From positions 32,676 to 96,675 of the forward strand of contig CAZBDU010000008.1 in assembly GCA_964490725.1 (NCBI GenBank): a stretch of 64,000 nucleotides of DNA, written 5' to 3'. Positions 49,564 through 58,187 of the stretch are shown here, one piece after another; the stretch's first letter is position 1; every line of letters begins with the position of its first letter. Made by a program: the position numbers and the translations under genes. Under the pieces are notes generated by a model. It ran no database searches. It saw only the letters and a list, made by a program, of their open reading frames with translations, and was not told the origin of the DNA. The stretch is from CAZBDU01 sp964490725. Lineage in GTDB: Bacteria; Spirochaetota; Spirochaetia; SZUA-6; DRHE01.

Positions 49564-50173
49564 CTTGCGGGTGCTGTTGTTTGCGTTCGTGGTCGGGCTG
49601 GTGTGCGCCGGCCTGCTGGTGGGAGCCAGCCTGTTCACGGCCCCCTACCGGGAGGCGAACCAGCGCGCCGAGGAGGTGCGCAACTACCTGGCGGCGCTGG
49701 GCGTCCCGGTGGAGCCGGGAACCGACGCCCGCAGCCTGGTGGAGATCTTCAACCGGGAGGTGAGCGTCCGCAAGGTAGCGGGGGTGGACCTGTACGAGTA
49801 CGAGAGCGGCGGGCAGGTGCAGGCCGTGGCGGTGCCCTTCGCGGGCCCGGGGCTTTGGGGCCCCATCCGCGGGGTGATCGCCCTGGAGCCGGACCTGAAG
49901 ACCATCAGAGACATCCGTTTCTACGAGCAGGAGGAGACGCCGGGTCTGGGGGGAGAGATCGGCACGGCGCGTTTCCAGAATCGTTTCGAGGGCAAGCTCC
50001 TGGTCTCCGAATCCGGGAACCCCGGATTCACCATCGTCAAACCGGGTTCCCCGGTGAGCCGGAACTCCATCGAGGGGATCAGCGGGGCTACCATGACATC
50101 AGACCGCGTACAGGTCATGCTGGACGGCCTGGCGCAGAAGCTGCAGGAAGTGAGGGAGCAGTATGGCAGATAG
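49553..50173 (+). CDS. rnfG: RnfG/NqrC FMN-binding subunit, complex 2
   Basis: A 206-residue subunit with an N-terminal membrane helix (about 4-27) and an extracytoplasmic FMN-binding domain. GLWGPIRGVIALEPDLK and EETPGLGGEI match complex 1; ISGATMTSDRV carries the FMN-linking Thr. GTG 49553 lies within the end of rnfD. Ends 11 bases into rnfE. Confidence 0.92.
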   Translation: MKNSLRVLLFAFVVGLVCAGLLVGASLFTAPYREANQRAEEVRNYLAALGVPVEPGTDARSLVEIFNREVSVRKVAGVDLYEYESGGQVQAVAVPFAGPGLWGPIRGVIALEPDLKTIRDIRFYEQEETPGLGGEIGTARFQNRFEGKLLVSESGNPGFTIVKPGSPVSRNSIEGISGATMTSDRVQVMLDGLAQKLQEVREQYGR

Positions 50174-50831
50174 CGCGGCCCGGCCCGCCGCAGCCCCGGC
50201 CGGCCGGCGTGGCCCCTTCGGGGGAAAAGGGATGGAAATCCTCAGGGACGGGGTCTACCGGGTGAACCCGGTGATGCACCAGATCCTGGGGATCTGCATC
50301 TTCCTGGCCGTGACGAACCGGGTGGCCAACTCCATCGTGATGGGAGCGGCGCTCGTCTTCGTCACCGGAATGTCGAACCTGTTCGTGTCCATTCTCCGCA
50401 ACGCCATCCCGCGGCGGATCCGCATGATCGTGGAGGTGGCCATCATCGCCACCTTCGTGATCTTCCTGGACCAGATGCTGCGGGCCTTCTACTGGGACAT
50501 GTCCCGGCAGCTGGGCCCCTACGTGGCGCTGATCATCACCAACTGCATCGTCATGGGACGGGCGGAGGGCTTCGCCTTGCAGAACCGGCCGCTGCCGTCG
50601 CTTCTGGACGGTGTGGCCAACGGGCTGGGCTACGCGCTCATCCTGATCATCATCGGGCTGTTCCGGGAGCTGCTGGGCTCCGGCACGGTGCTGGGCTACA
50701 CCGTGTTTGCCGGCTGGTACCCCCGCAACCTCATCTTCGTGCTGGCGCCGGGGGCCTTCTTCGCGGCGGGGTTCCTCGTCTGGATCTTCAACGCCATCCG
50801 GCCGCCCGAGCCGCGGGAGGCGCAGCGATGA
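50163..50831 (+). CDS. rnfE: RnfE/NqrD integral membrane subunit, complex 2
   Basis: A 222-residue membrane subunit. A 25-residue Ala/Gly/Pro/Arg extension precedes MEILRDGVYRVNPVMHQ. The conserved Cys motifs are LGICIFLAVTNRVANS and ALIITNCIVMGRAEGF. ATG 50163 overlaps rnfG; ATG 50232 would remove the extension. Its stop overlaps the rnfA start (ATGA). Confidence 0.92.
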   Translation: MADSAARPAAAPAGRRGPFGGKGMEILRDGVYRVNPVMHQILGICIFLAVTNRVANSIVMGAALVFVTGMSNLFVSILRNAIPRRIRMIVEVAIIATFVIFLDQMLRAFYWDMSRQLGPYVALIITNCIVMGRAEGFALQNRPLPSLLDGVANGLGYALILIIIGLFRELLGSGTVLGYTVFAGWYPRNLIFVLAPGAFFAAGFLVWIFNAIRPPEPREAQR

Positions 50832-51418
50832 ACCCGAGTCCCATTTGGGCCATCTTCATCGGCTCCATCTTCACCAACAACATCCTCTTCGCCAGCTTCC
50901 TGGGGATGTGCTCGTTCCTGGTCTGCTCCAACCGCATCAACACGGCGGTGGGGCTGGGCGGAGCGGTGACCTTCGTGCTCTTCTTCACCACCATCCTCAA
51001 CTACCTGCTGTACCGCTTCGTGCTGGTGCCCCTGAAGCTCGAGTTCCTGAGCTTCATCCTTTTCATTGCGGTGATAGCCGGCTTCGTGCAGTTCGTGGAG
51101 ATGTTCGTGGAGCGCTTCAGCCCCGAGCTCTACTATGCGCTGGGGATCTTCCTGCCCCTCATCACGGTGAACTGCGCCATCCTGGGGGCCTCGCTGTTCA
51201 TGGTGATCCGCCGCTACAGCTTCCCGCAGACGGTCTTCTTCGGCCTGGGTGCCGGCCTGGGCTGGGCGCTGGCCATCGTGCTCATGGCGGGCCTGCGGGA
51301 GAAGATGGGATACTCGAACGTGCCCGCCCCGCTGGCGGGGATCGGGGTGGTGTTCCTGATTGCCGGGGTGATCGCCATGACTTTCATGGGCTTTGCCGGC
51401 ATGCTCAACATCCAGTGA
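50828..51418 (+). CDS. rnfA: RnfA/NqrE integral membrane subunit, complex 2
   Basis: A 196-residue six-helix subunit, the same length as its complex 1 paralogue. FTNNILFASFLGMCSF and FLPLITVNCAILGAS are the Cys-containing half-motifs of the intramembrane iron-sulfur site. Ends MTFMGFAGMLNIQ, closely resembling the complex 1 ending. Confidence 0.93.
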   Translation: MNPSPIWAIFIGSIFTNNILFASFLGMCSFLVCSNRINTAVGLGGAVTFVLFFTTILNYLLYRFVLVPLKLEFLSFILFIAVIAGFVQFVEMFVERFSPELYYALGIFLPLITVNCAILGASLFMVIRRYSFPQTVFFGLGAGLGWALAIVLMAGLREKMGYSNVPAPLAGIGVVFLIAGVIAMTFMGFAGMLNIQ

Positions 51419-51431
51419 GGAGGAGAACGCT

Positions 51432-52526
51432 GTGCTGACCGGTATTCTGGCGCTCGGGATTTCGACAGGGGTGTTCCTCCTGCTGGCGGCCGTTCTGCTG
51501 GTGGCGGAGCGCTACCTGGTGAACTACGGAACCTGCGTGGTGAGCGTGAACGACGGCTCCGTGGTGCTGGAGGAAGAGGGCGGCGGCACTCTCCTGGCCG
51601 CCCTCTACGGCAACAAGATCTACATCCCCTCGGCCTGCGGGGGCAAGGGCTCCTGCGGCTACTGCAAGGTCCGGGTGGTGCGCGGGGGCGGCACCACGCT
51701 GCCTACGGAGCTGCCCTACATGAGCCGCACCGAGCTGCGCTCCAACGTGCGGCTGGCCTGCCAGGTGAAGATTCGCGAGGATGTGGACGTGCTGCTCCCG
51801 GAGGAGCTGCTCAACGTCAAGGAGTTCCGCGGCCGGATCGCCAGCAACGTCAGCGTCACCCACGACATCAAAGAGGTGAACATCGAGCTGATCGAGCCGG
51901 GGGAGATCAACCATCGCCCGGGCCAGTACGTCCAGATCCAGGCGCCGAGCCCGGACGGGCCGGTGTACAGGGCCTACTCCATCTCTTCTCCCGCCTACGT
52001 GCGCGACCGCGTGCAGCTTGTGGTGCGGCTGGTTCCCGGGGGAATCGCCTCCACCTACGTGCACGGCCTGAAGGAAGGCGACGAGGTGACCTTCACGGGG
52101 CCCTACGGGGAGTTCAGGCTGTCGGAGGATCCGGAGACCGACGTCGTGTGCGTCGGGGGGGGAGCCGGGATGGCGCCCATCAAGAACATCATCTACTCGG
52201 TCTACGACCGCTGGCCGGAGCGGACGGTGTACCTGTTCTTCGGCTGCAGGACCACCCGGGACGTGTTCTATCTGGAGGAGTTCCGGGAGCTGGCACGGGA
52301 GAAGCCCTCCTTCCACGTGGTGTATGCCCTCTCGGACCCCCTGGCGGAGAGCGACGAGTGGGACGGCGAGCTGGGCTTCATCCATCTGTCGGTGGACAAG
52401 ATGCTGGAGCACAATCCGCGCCGCCAGGCGTTTCTGTGCGGCCCGCCGCCCATGATCGAGGCGGTTACCGAGGTCCTGCACGACAAGGGTCTGCGGGACG
52501 ATCTGGTTTTCTACGACAAGTTCTGA
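51432..52526 (+). CDS. nqrF: NqrF-like NADH dehydrogenase subunit, complex 2 (full length)
   Basis: A 364-residue membrane-anchored flavoprotein. One N-terminal helix (about 5-26), a [2Fe-2S] ferredoxin domain with Cys69, Cys75, Cys78 and Cys110, an FAD-binding domain with RAYSISSPAY, and an NADH-binding domain with GGGAGMAPIKNI and LFFGCRTTRDVFYLEEF complete the NqrF plan. The C-terminus FLCGPPPMIEAV...FYDKF is typical. It should oxidise NADH and feed the RnfACDEG-like core. RnfB, the usual ferredoxin-facing subunit, is absent. GTG 51432 has GGAGGAG upstream. Confidence 0.93.
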   Translation: MLTGILALGISTGVFLLLAAVLLVAERYLVNYGTCVVSVNDGSVVLEEEGGGTLLAALYGNKIYIPSACGGKGSCGYCKVRVVRGGGTTLPTELPYMSRTELRSNVRLACQVKIREDVDVLLPEELLNVKEFRGRIASNVSVTHDIKEVNIELIEPGEINHRPGQYVQIQAPSPDGPVYRAYSISSPAYVRDRVQLVVRLVPGGIASTYVHGLKEGDEVTFTGPYGEFRLSEDPETDVVCVGGGAGMAPIKNIIYSVYDRWPERTVYLFFGCRTTRDVFYLEEFRELAREKPSFHVVYALSDPLAESDEWDGELGFIHLSVDKMLEHNPRRQAFLCGPPPMIEAVTEVLHDKGLRDDLVFYDKF

Positions 52527-52566
52527 TGCGGACGGGATGCCGGTACGCGTCGGGAGGTAGGTGCTT

Positions 52567-53022
52567 ATGGGCTATCTGAGCCTCGAGGAGCTGTTCCAGC
52601 GGGTGAGAGAGTTCGAGTCCCGGCTGGAGAGCTACTATGCCACGATCCGCGACCAGTGCAGCGACGAGGGGGTACGGCTTCTGACCTACTACCTCAGCCG
52701 CCACCGGCGGCATCTTGACCAGGCGCTCACCAACTTCGTCCCGGCGGAGGTGGCGCGGATCGGCTCGGTGCGGCTGAAGCGCGACATCCCCTTCGATCCC
52801 GCGCGGGGCTTCAAGGTTCTGGACACCGCCCCCTGCGATCTGAGGGCCCGGGAGCTGCTGGAGGCGGCGGTGAGGCACGACGAGCAGCTGGTGGACGCCT
52901 ACCGGCAGATCCTGGACCAGCCGCTCAGCCGCGACGTGGAGGCGCTGCTGCAGTCTCTCATCCGCCTGGAGGAGAAGGACATTGTGATGCTCAAAAAAAT
53001 GATCGCCATGGACTACTTCTAG
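52567..53022 (+). CDS. Small all-helical protein (ferritin-like), first gene of sensor cassette 2
   Basis: A 151-residue helical protein, similar in size and layout to the one at 20.4 kb. Helices carry ESRLESYYATI, SRHRRHLDQAL, AVRHDEQLVDAYRQIL and RLEEKDIVMLKKM, with Glu and His at positions that could form a di-metal site in a four-helix bundle. ATG 52567 is favoured over GTG 52561 by the spacing from GGGAGG (52553). It follows nqrF by 40 bases and precedes a histidine kinase by 17 bases. Possible metal or oxygen sensor (inference). Confidence 0.75.
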   Translation: MGYLSLEELFQRVREFESRLESYYATIRDQCSDEGVRLLTYYLSRHRRHLDQALTNFVPAEVARIGSVRLKRDIPFDPARGFKVLDTAPCDLRARELLEAAVRHDEQLVDAYRQILDQPLSRDVEALLQSLIRLEEKDIVMLKKMIAMDYF

Positions 53023-53039
53023 GTGCGGTCGAGGCCGGC

Positions 53040-54419
53040 ATGGCGGTATACGAGCTGAAGCCCACGCGGGGAGAGGAGCCGCCCCAGGGGGAACAGTCGA
53101 CTGCCCTCGGTGGAGCGGTGCTGCTGCAGAATGCCCGCTGGTTCATCCGCCTGCGGTGGAGCGTGGCCACCGTATTCGCCGCCGCCGCCGGGACCGGCTG
53201 GCTCCTGCCCGGGCTCATCCGGGCCCTGGGGTTCGTGCGCCTTCCGCTCTGGTCCCTCATCCTGGCGGGGTACCTGGTGGCGACAAACCTGGCGTTCATC
53301 TGGACCGTGCGCCGCTACGATCGGCAGGCGCCGGAGCGCACGCTGGCCCGGCACCTGTGGGTGCAGATCGTGTCGGACCTGGTGGGGGTGACGCTGATGG
53401 CGCTTTCGGTGGGCAGCACCCGGGCGTTCATCGCCTTCGCCTACCTGTTCCACATCGTGCTGGCCTGCATCTTCTTCCCTCCCCGCTGGAGCCTGCTGGT
53501 CACCGCTCTGGCGGCGGCCTTCTACTTCGCGGCGGCGGGGTTGGAGCTGTCGGGGCTGTGGGCGGCGTGGATGGGGGCGGCGCCTGTCGAGGAGGGCAGG
53601 GAGCTGGGTCTGTTCAACGCCGCCGCGGCCGTCTTCGTCTGGCTGGTGGTGTGGTACCTGGTGTCCACGCTGTCCGAGGCGGTGCGTCGCAGGGACCAGC
53701 AGCTGCGCACCGCCAACAGCAGGCTGATGGAAGCGGACCGGGAGAAGACCTGGCAGGTGCTGCGGACCACTCACGACCTGAAGGCGCCCTTTGCGGGGAT
53801 CGAGAACAACATCCAGGTGCTGAAGCTCAGCTTCTGGGAGCAGCTTGCTCCGGAGGTGCGGAAGATCATCGATCGGATCGAGGTGCGGGCTCAGACCCTG
53901 CGGGAGCGCATCGCCGAGATTCTCCTTCTGGGCAATCTCAGGACCCAGGAGATCTCCCCGGAGGAGCTGAGGCCGGTGGAGCTGCAGAAGGCGGTGGGGT
54001 CGGTGGTGGAAGAGCTGGCGGAGAAGGCCGCGGCGCGGAAGGTGGCCGTCGCGGTGCAGGTGCCCGCGGTGCGGGTGCGGGCCAGCCCCGGACCCCTCTC
54101 GGTGCTGCTGTCCAACCTCCTCTCCAACGCCGTGGTGTACTCCAAAGAGGGGGGAACGGTGGAGGTGAGTGCCGCCCCGGCGGAAGGAGAGATCACGCTG
54201 TCCATAGCGGATCACGGCATCGGCATCAAGGAGGAGGCGCTGACTCACATCTTCGACGACTACTTCCGGACCACCGAGGCGGCGGCGTTCAACCCCACCT
54301 CCACGGGGCTGGGACTGGCCATCGTGCGCGAGATCGCCCGGCTGTGCGGCCTGCGCATCCGGGTGGAGAGCGAGCCGGGGGAGGGCACCACCTTCCGGGT
54401 GGTGTTCCCGGCGGCCTGA
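53040..54419 (+). CDS. Membrane-bound sensor histidine kinase, cassette 2
   Basis: A 459-residue kinase. A Glu/Gln-rich N-terminus leads to about six membrane helices (roughly 38-215), a coiled coil, and a HisKA-like domain with LRTTHDLKAPFAGIE (phospho-His near 243). The ATPase boxes are NLLSNAVVYS, DHGIGIK, STGLGLAIVREI. Layout and NARWFIRLRWSVATV opening resemble the kinases at 20.9 and 23.5 kb. It probably senses the state of the adjacent Rnf2 complex or quinone pool (inference) and signals to the receiver just downstream. Confidence 0.88.
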   Translation: MAVYELKPTRGEEPPQGEQSTALGGAVLLQNARWFIRLRWSVATVFAAAAGTGWLLPGLIRALGFVRLPLWSLILAGYLVATNLAFIWTVRRYDRQAPERTLARHLWVQIVSDLVGVTLMALSVGSTRAFIAFAYLFHIVLACIFFPPRWSLLVTALAAAFYFAAAGLELSGLWAAWMGAAPVEEGRELGLFNAAAAVFVWLVVWYLVSTLSEAVRRRDQQLRTANSRLMEADREKTWQVLRTTHDLKAPFAGIENNIQVLKLSFWEQLAPEVRKIIDRIEVRAQTLRERIAEILLLGNLRTQEISPEELRPVELQKAVGSVVEELAEKAAARKVAVAVQVPAVRVRASPGPLSVLLSNLLSNAVVYSKEGGTVEVSAAPAEGEITLSIADHGIGIKEEALTHIFDDYFRTTEAAAFNPTSTGLGLAIVREIARLCGLRIRVESEPGEGTTFRVVFPAA

Positions 54420-54440
54420 CAGAGCGGCAAGGAGGCGGAT

Positions 54441-54836
54441 ATGCCCAAGATCACGATCATTGACGACGACCTGGAGTTCGCTCAGAACCTGGAGCTGGTG
54501 CTGGGCAAGCGCGGCCATAGCGTGAGCGTCCACGACCGCGTGGAGGGCGCGCTGGAGAAGCTGCGCAGCGAGCGCCCAGAGGTGCTGGTGCTGGACGTCA
54601 TGTTTCCGGAGAAACCCGCCGGGGGCTTCGACCTGGCCCGGGAGATACGCAAGGACGAGCAGCTGGCGGATCTGCCGGTCCTGCTCCTCACCCTGATCAA
54701 CCAGGAGTTCCCCATGGATTTCTCCGCCGGCGACATCGATCCGGAATGGATGCCGGTACAGGACTTCGTGGAGAAGGGCACGGAGCTGGGCGAGCTGGTG
54801 GAGCGGATCGAGAAGCTGGCCGGCCGCCGCGGGTAG
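54441..54836 (+). CDS. Stand-alone response regulator, cassette 2
   Basis: A 131-residue receiver domain with acidic residues in IIDDDLEF and phospho-Asp52 in LVLDVMFPEK. It shares the MFPEK insertion and the Asp52 position with the receiver at 22.3 kb. The usual Lys-Pro near the end is FVEKGTEL, so the Pro is lost. There is no output domain. ATG 54441 has AAGGAGG upstream, and a strong terminator follows. Confidence 0.88.
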   Translation: MPKITIIDDDLEFAQNLELVLGKRGHSVSVHDRVEGALEKLRSERPEVLVLDVMFPEKPAGGFDLAREIRKDEQLADLPVLLLTLINQEFPMDFSAGDIDPEWMPVQDFVEKGTELGELVERIEKLAGRRG

Positions 54837-54864
54837 GCCGGGCCGGCACCGCGGGAGGAGAAGA

Positions 54865-54900
54865 ACGAGGCGCCGGATCGCCGGCGCCTCGTTGCTGTTC
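54865..54900. terminator. Terminator after sensor cassette 2
   Basis: ACGAGGCGCCGG (54865-54876) pairs with CCGGCGCCTCGT (54881-54892) over an ATCG loop, followed by TGCTGTTC. It also ends the convergent gene at 54904. Confidence 0.85.
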
Positions 54901-54903
54901 GGC

Positions 54904-55473
54904 TCAGCCCCCGCCTCCGGGGCTCCACTTGGAAAAGGCCTCCAGGTGCTCCCAGTAGGCGCCGTAGCCGGTGAACGCCCAGATCGCCGCACCCACCAGC
55001 ATCACGGCCGCCACGATGATCCTGAACGCCAGGCTCTTCCTGAGGAAGTACATGGGCAGGGTCAGGATGCCGGCTGCGCCGGTGAAGACGTATCCCAAGA
55101 GGGACAGGGCAGGGCTTTTGGTCATGCCCAGCACTCCAATGCGAACCCCCACGACCACGGCGGCCAGGCCGGCCAGAGCGGCGTAGATGGCGAGACCCAG
55201 CAGGTCCCAGGCGAATACCCCCAGCAGCCCGGCACCGAACACCAGAACGCCGAAGAGCACCGCCATCCCGCCGAAGGCAATGTTGTAGCTCCCCGGCAGC
55301 GGCCAGGTGAAGATCATGTGCAGCCCCGTGGCGACGGAGATGAAGCCGCTGGCGAGCAGGCCAGGGGCAGCCTTTTTGGGATCGTGGTCCGGATAGAGGA
55401 TCACGAACAGCGCCAGCAGTACCAGACCGGTGGCCAGGTTGATCAACATCAGCGCCACGTAGTCGATGAACAT
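54904..55473 (-). CDS. DUF981-like integral membrane protein
   Basis: A 189-residue membrane protein with about six helices (MFIDYVALMLINLATGLVLL first). The start FIDY..LMLIN, the IFTWPLPGSYNIAFG block and a LFGVLVFGAG helix resemble the DUF981 family, recalled from memory. Function is unknown. ATG 55473 follows TTGAGGAGGAGCGT, and the upstream in-frame extension lacks family features. It is convergent with cassette 2. Confidence 0.7.
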   Translation of the reverse strand: MFIDYVALMLINLATGLVLLALFVILYPDHDPKKAAPGLLASGFISVATGLHMIFTWPLPGSYNIAFGGMAVLFGVLVFGAGLLGVFAWDLLGLAIYAALAGLAAVVVGVRIGVLGMTKSPALSLLGYVFTGAAGILTLPMYFLRKSLAFRIIVAAVMLVGAAIWAFTGYGAYWEHLEAFSKWSPGGGG

Positions 55474-55685
55474 ACGCTCCTCCTCAAGGAACAAGCACGG
55501 CAGATCCTGCGCCGGCGGCAGCGTCACGTGTGCACCGTCAGGCTCGCCGAGTGCTTGCAGGTCTTTTGCAGTTTCCCCTTAAGTTTAACGAATCCGTGCG
55601 GCGGCAGGCAAGGCAAATCGGGCAGCCCACTGTCCGCCGGCCGTCGCACTTTCCCTCCCTCTTCTCGTGGGGGGACGCCGCCGGA

Positions 55686-57128
55686 TCAGGGAGTCACCCG
55701 AAAGGCAAATCGAAGAGCAGGAATCTTGTTTCCCGGATGGTCCGTGGCGTACGTCAGTTGCGGCAGACGGTAGAGCTGCTGGCCATGGGACGGCCCTTTG
55801 TATATCCCCGGGTACAGATCGATGAGGTGGATTCCGGGCGCTCCCGCCGCAATGAAGGTAATCTGCACGTCGCCCTGACTGTTGAATCCACATGCGTATC
55901 CCATGTACGCATTGTCGTAGGTGGCGACGTAGATATTGTCGTATTCGGTCCAGCCGACACCCTTGAGATGGAGGGTGACTTCAGTTCCGGCCGGTCCCGA
56001 GGTAGGAAACATGCTCTCGATACTTGTCTCGATGAAGAACGAGACCCGCCCGAGCTCCCGCTTTCCCTGCTGAATCACCAGAAAGTGACGCCCCCCGAGA
56101 TCGTCAGGAATCGTCACCGGTGAGCCGATGCTTCCGTCGGCGCCTACCGTCAGCTGCCCGAGCACCGAAGTTCTGGCGTCGAAGCCCGCTTGAGTAACCC
56201 TGCTCCCGGACCAGGTCTCCCACACAAGGTCGATTCGCTCGTTTGCCGGGAATCCGGTTCCTTTCAGACGTGCGACGGTTTTGACGGGCCCTTGAGCCGG
56301 AGTCATCGATATTCGCGCTCCGATGGAGCTCTCGGTCGATTGCAGTTGAGCCTGATACGGTTCCGCGTAGCTGGTGGGTAATTCCTGGCCCGGGGTGACC
56401 CGGAAGACGAACTCGGGACGTGGAAGGTAGGCGGTCGGCGCCTGCTGGAAATTCAGATAGCTCTGTCCCATATAGCCGGTGTAGAGCTTGATGAAGTGGT
56501 CACCCACCGGCCCCGCCGCACGGAATCGAGCCAGCGCGCTCCCGCCCGTGTCGACGGCCGACAGCCATCCGATCTCGTGGTTGTCCCAATTGACGACCCA
56601 CGTGCTCTCCATCGTTCGCCAGCCGAGTCCGTTGCCCCGTATCTCGATCAGCGTGCCGACGGGGCCTTCGGATACGTTGAGGTCAAATGTAGGGGTGACC
56701 TCGAGCCCGCCTCGAGCGAGCTCCCTTCCACCGGTGAGGACGACGATCTCGTGGACGCCGCCGTAGTCCCGAGGCACGGTGAACCGTACACGAAGCGTTC
56801 CGTCCGAGCCGACCGTCGCGTCTGCGAGATGTCGCTCTGTCGAGACGAACCGTTTGCCGCGGAATTTGTAGTAATCCTCGACGACCCAGCCGCCGTTCAC
56901 GGTCTCCCACATCAGCGTGGCCGCGGCGCCCGCGGGCAGTCCGGTGGCTCTCGCCACCACAGAGGCGCCGACGGGCACGCTCGTCCGGTCGAAACGAAGA
57001 GGTGGAGGGGAACTCGACGCGATCGAACCTTCATCGGCAAGAGCGACGCTTGCTGCCAGCGCGGCAAGCATCATGCTAATCATCCAGCGAAGCGACATCC
57101 GCCCCCTGGCTGTCTTCCTGCGGGTCAT
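55686..57128 (-). CDS. Secreted protein with duplicated beta-sandwich (Ig/TIG-like) halves
   Basis: A 480-residue exported protein. A basic N-terminus and hydrophobic core (MLAALAASVALADE) form a signal peptide. The mature chain is two similar halves: each has a VWET/MWET block, a GSDG/GADGS turn, a GGVHEIVV or GGRHFLVI strand, a second domain with GPVGT or GPAGT, GxGW, VVNWDN or VATYDN, GDHFIKLY or GIHLIDLY, and a closing FVFRVTP or FAFRVTP. It probably acts outside the cell or in the periplasm as a binding or adhesive partner of the cytochrome bc genes upstream. No catalytic motif is visible. Codon use looks less GC-extreme than in the neighbouring Rnf genes. Confidence 0.75.
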   Translation of the reverse strand: MTRRKTARGRMSLRWMISMMLAALAASVALADEGSIASSSPPPLRFDRTSVPVGASVVARATGLPAGAAATLMWETVNGGWVVEDYYKFRGKRFVSTERHLADATVGSDGTLRVRFTVPRDYGGVHEIVVLTGGRELARGGLEVTPTFDLNVSEGPVGTLIEIRGNGLGWRTMESTWVVNWDNHEIGWLSAVDTGGSALARFRAAGPVGDHFIKLYTGYMGQSYLNFQQAPTAYLPRPEFVFRVTPGQELPTSYAEPYQAQLQSTESSIGARISMTPAQGPVKTVARLKGTGFPANERIDLVWETWSGSRVTQAGFDARTSVLGQLTVGADGSIGSPVTIPDDLGGRHFLVIQQGKRELGRVSFFIETSIESMFPTSGPAGTEVTLHLKGVGWTEYDNIYVATYDNAYMGYACGFNSQGDVQITFIAAGAPGIHLIDLYPGIYKGPSHGQQLYRLPQLTYATDHPGNKIPALRFAFRVTP

Positions 57129-57229
57129 CCGGCCTCCCGTGCATCTCCCGTCAAGACAGCTCCCATGCGGTGCGCTCCGAAGACGCTTCGCTCCTGCGGA
57201 CCGGCAAGAGAGCCGCGAGGATCGATGCC

Positions 57230-57706
57230 CTATCGTTTGACGACCGTAAGCATCGATGGTTCGATCTGGAACGGCTCGTAGGTTCCCGTCCGACCGGAGT
57301 CATCGACGGCCGTCACCGTGTACTTCACGATTCCAGTGGGCGCATCGTCAGGTACCACCCACTTCGCGGTCCACATTCCCGGGTGGGGGTTGGTGCCGCT
57401 TCCCCGATACCTCATGTCAAGGTCCTCGGTCTTCTCTCCGTAGCTAAGGTGGACCACCAGCTGGGCCGACTCGACGTATTTGCCGGTGAGTGGATCGATC
57501 ACGGTCATGCGGAACCCCACCGCCTCACCCGGAGCGAAACGGCTTTTCAGGACGCAGTTGAGTGGGTTGTCACGACCCGCGAACCATGCAGTGTCGCCGT
57601 AGATGATCAGCTTTTTCGCCATGGGCACCGATTGAGCGCTCGCGAGCGAGGTGAGCAGGAGCAGTGCCAGCGTGAAACCAAAGAAAACGGTTGCCTTTCC
57701 CTTCAT
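57230..57706 (-). CDS. Small secreted beta-domain protein
   Basis: A 158-residue exported protein with signal peptide (core about 8-24, SAQS cleavage region). The mature domain is beta-rich, with FAPGEAVGFRMTVIDPLTGK, HLSYGEKTEDLDM, MWTAKWVVPDDAPTGIVKYTV and TGTYEPFQIEPS, resembling Ig-like or FixH-like extracytoplasmic domains. It lies between the cytochrome c gene and the 480-residue secreted protein in one operon. Function unknown. Confidence 0.75.
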   Translation of the reverse strand: MKGKATVFFGFTLALLLLTSLASAQSVPMAKKLIIYGDTAWFAGRDNPLNCVLKSRFAPGEAVGFRMTVIDPLTGKYVESAQLVVHLSYGEKTEDLDMRYRGSGTNPHPGMWTAKWVVPDDAPTGIVKYTVTAVDDSGRTGTYEPFQIEPSMLTVVKR

Positions 57707-57740
57707 GTGTGCCCTCCCTAGGCAAGTGTAGATATATCGA

Positions 57741-58187
57741 TCATTCGTTCTCAGAGGAGAGACTCAGCACATAGCCGCCGATTTCCTCCAAATCCGAATC
57801 TGCTAGCAGCGTCTTCGGAAAGGGCGGCATGTCGTAACCGCCTTTTCGTGCCACCTTCATTATGTCCTCGAGGGTCTTGTACTGGCGCTTCACCTGTACG
57901 CTGTGGAGATCGGCGCCGATGCCCTTGTCACCTCCCGGATGACACGAGTCGCAATATCGCCCGAACAGCACCTTCCCCTGATTGTCGATGGTCGGGACGA
58001 GCCCGACTCTCGCCGATGGGACCGGCGTACCTGACGGTTCCCGTCGCACGGACAGCGACCGTGTCAGCGGACTCGCCGATCTGCTCGCGGCACTGAGCTC
58101 CACCCAGGCAAGCAGCGCCCCGAGCAGGACCGCAACAGTGAGCGCCACCACGCCGAGCCTTCGTGCGCGTCTCATCGGCGTACTCAT
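57741..58187 (-). CDS. Membrane-anchored monoheme cytochrome c
   Basis: A 148-residue cytochrome. An uncleaved N-terminal helix (about 10-28) is followed by a class I cytochrome c domain with CDSCH (about 79-83) and the distal Met in GGYDMPPFP. EEIGGYVLSLS is the usual C-terminal helix. It overlaps the cytochrome b gene by four bases and probably accepts electrons from the Rieske/cytochrome b complex. Confidence 0.9.
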   Translation of the reverse strand: MSTPMRRARRLGVVALTVAVLLGALLAWVELSAASRSASPLTRSLSVRREPSGTPVPSARVGLVPTIDNQGKVLFGRYCDSCHPGGDKGIGADLHSVQVKRQYKTLEDIMKVARKGGYDMPPFPKTLLADSDLEEIGGYVLSLSSENE

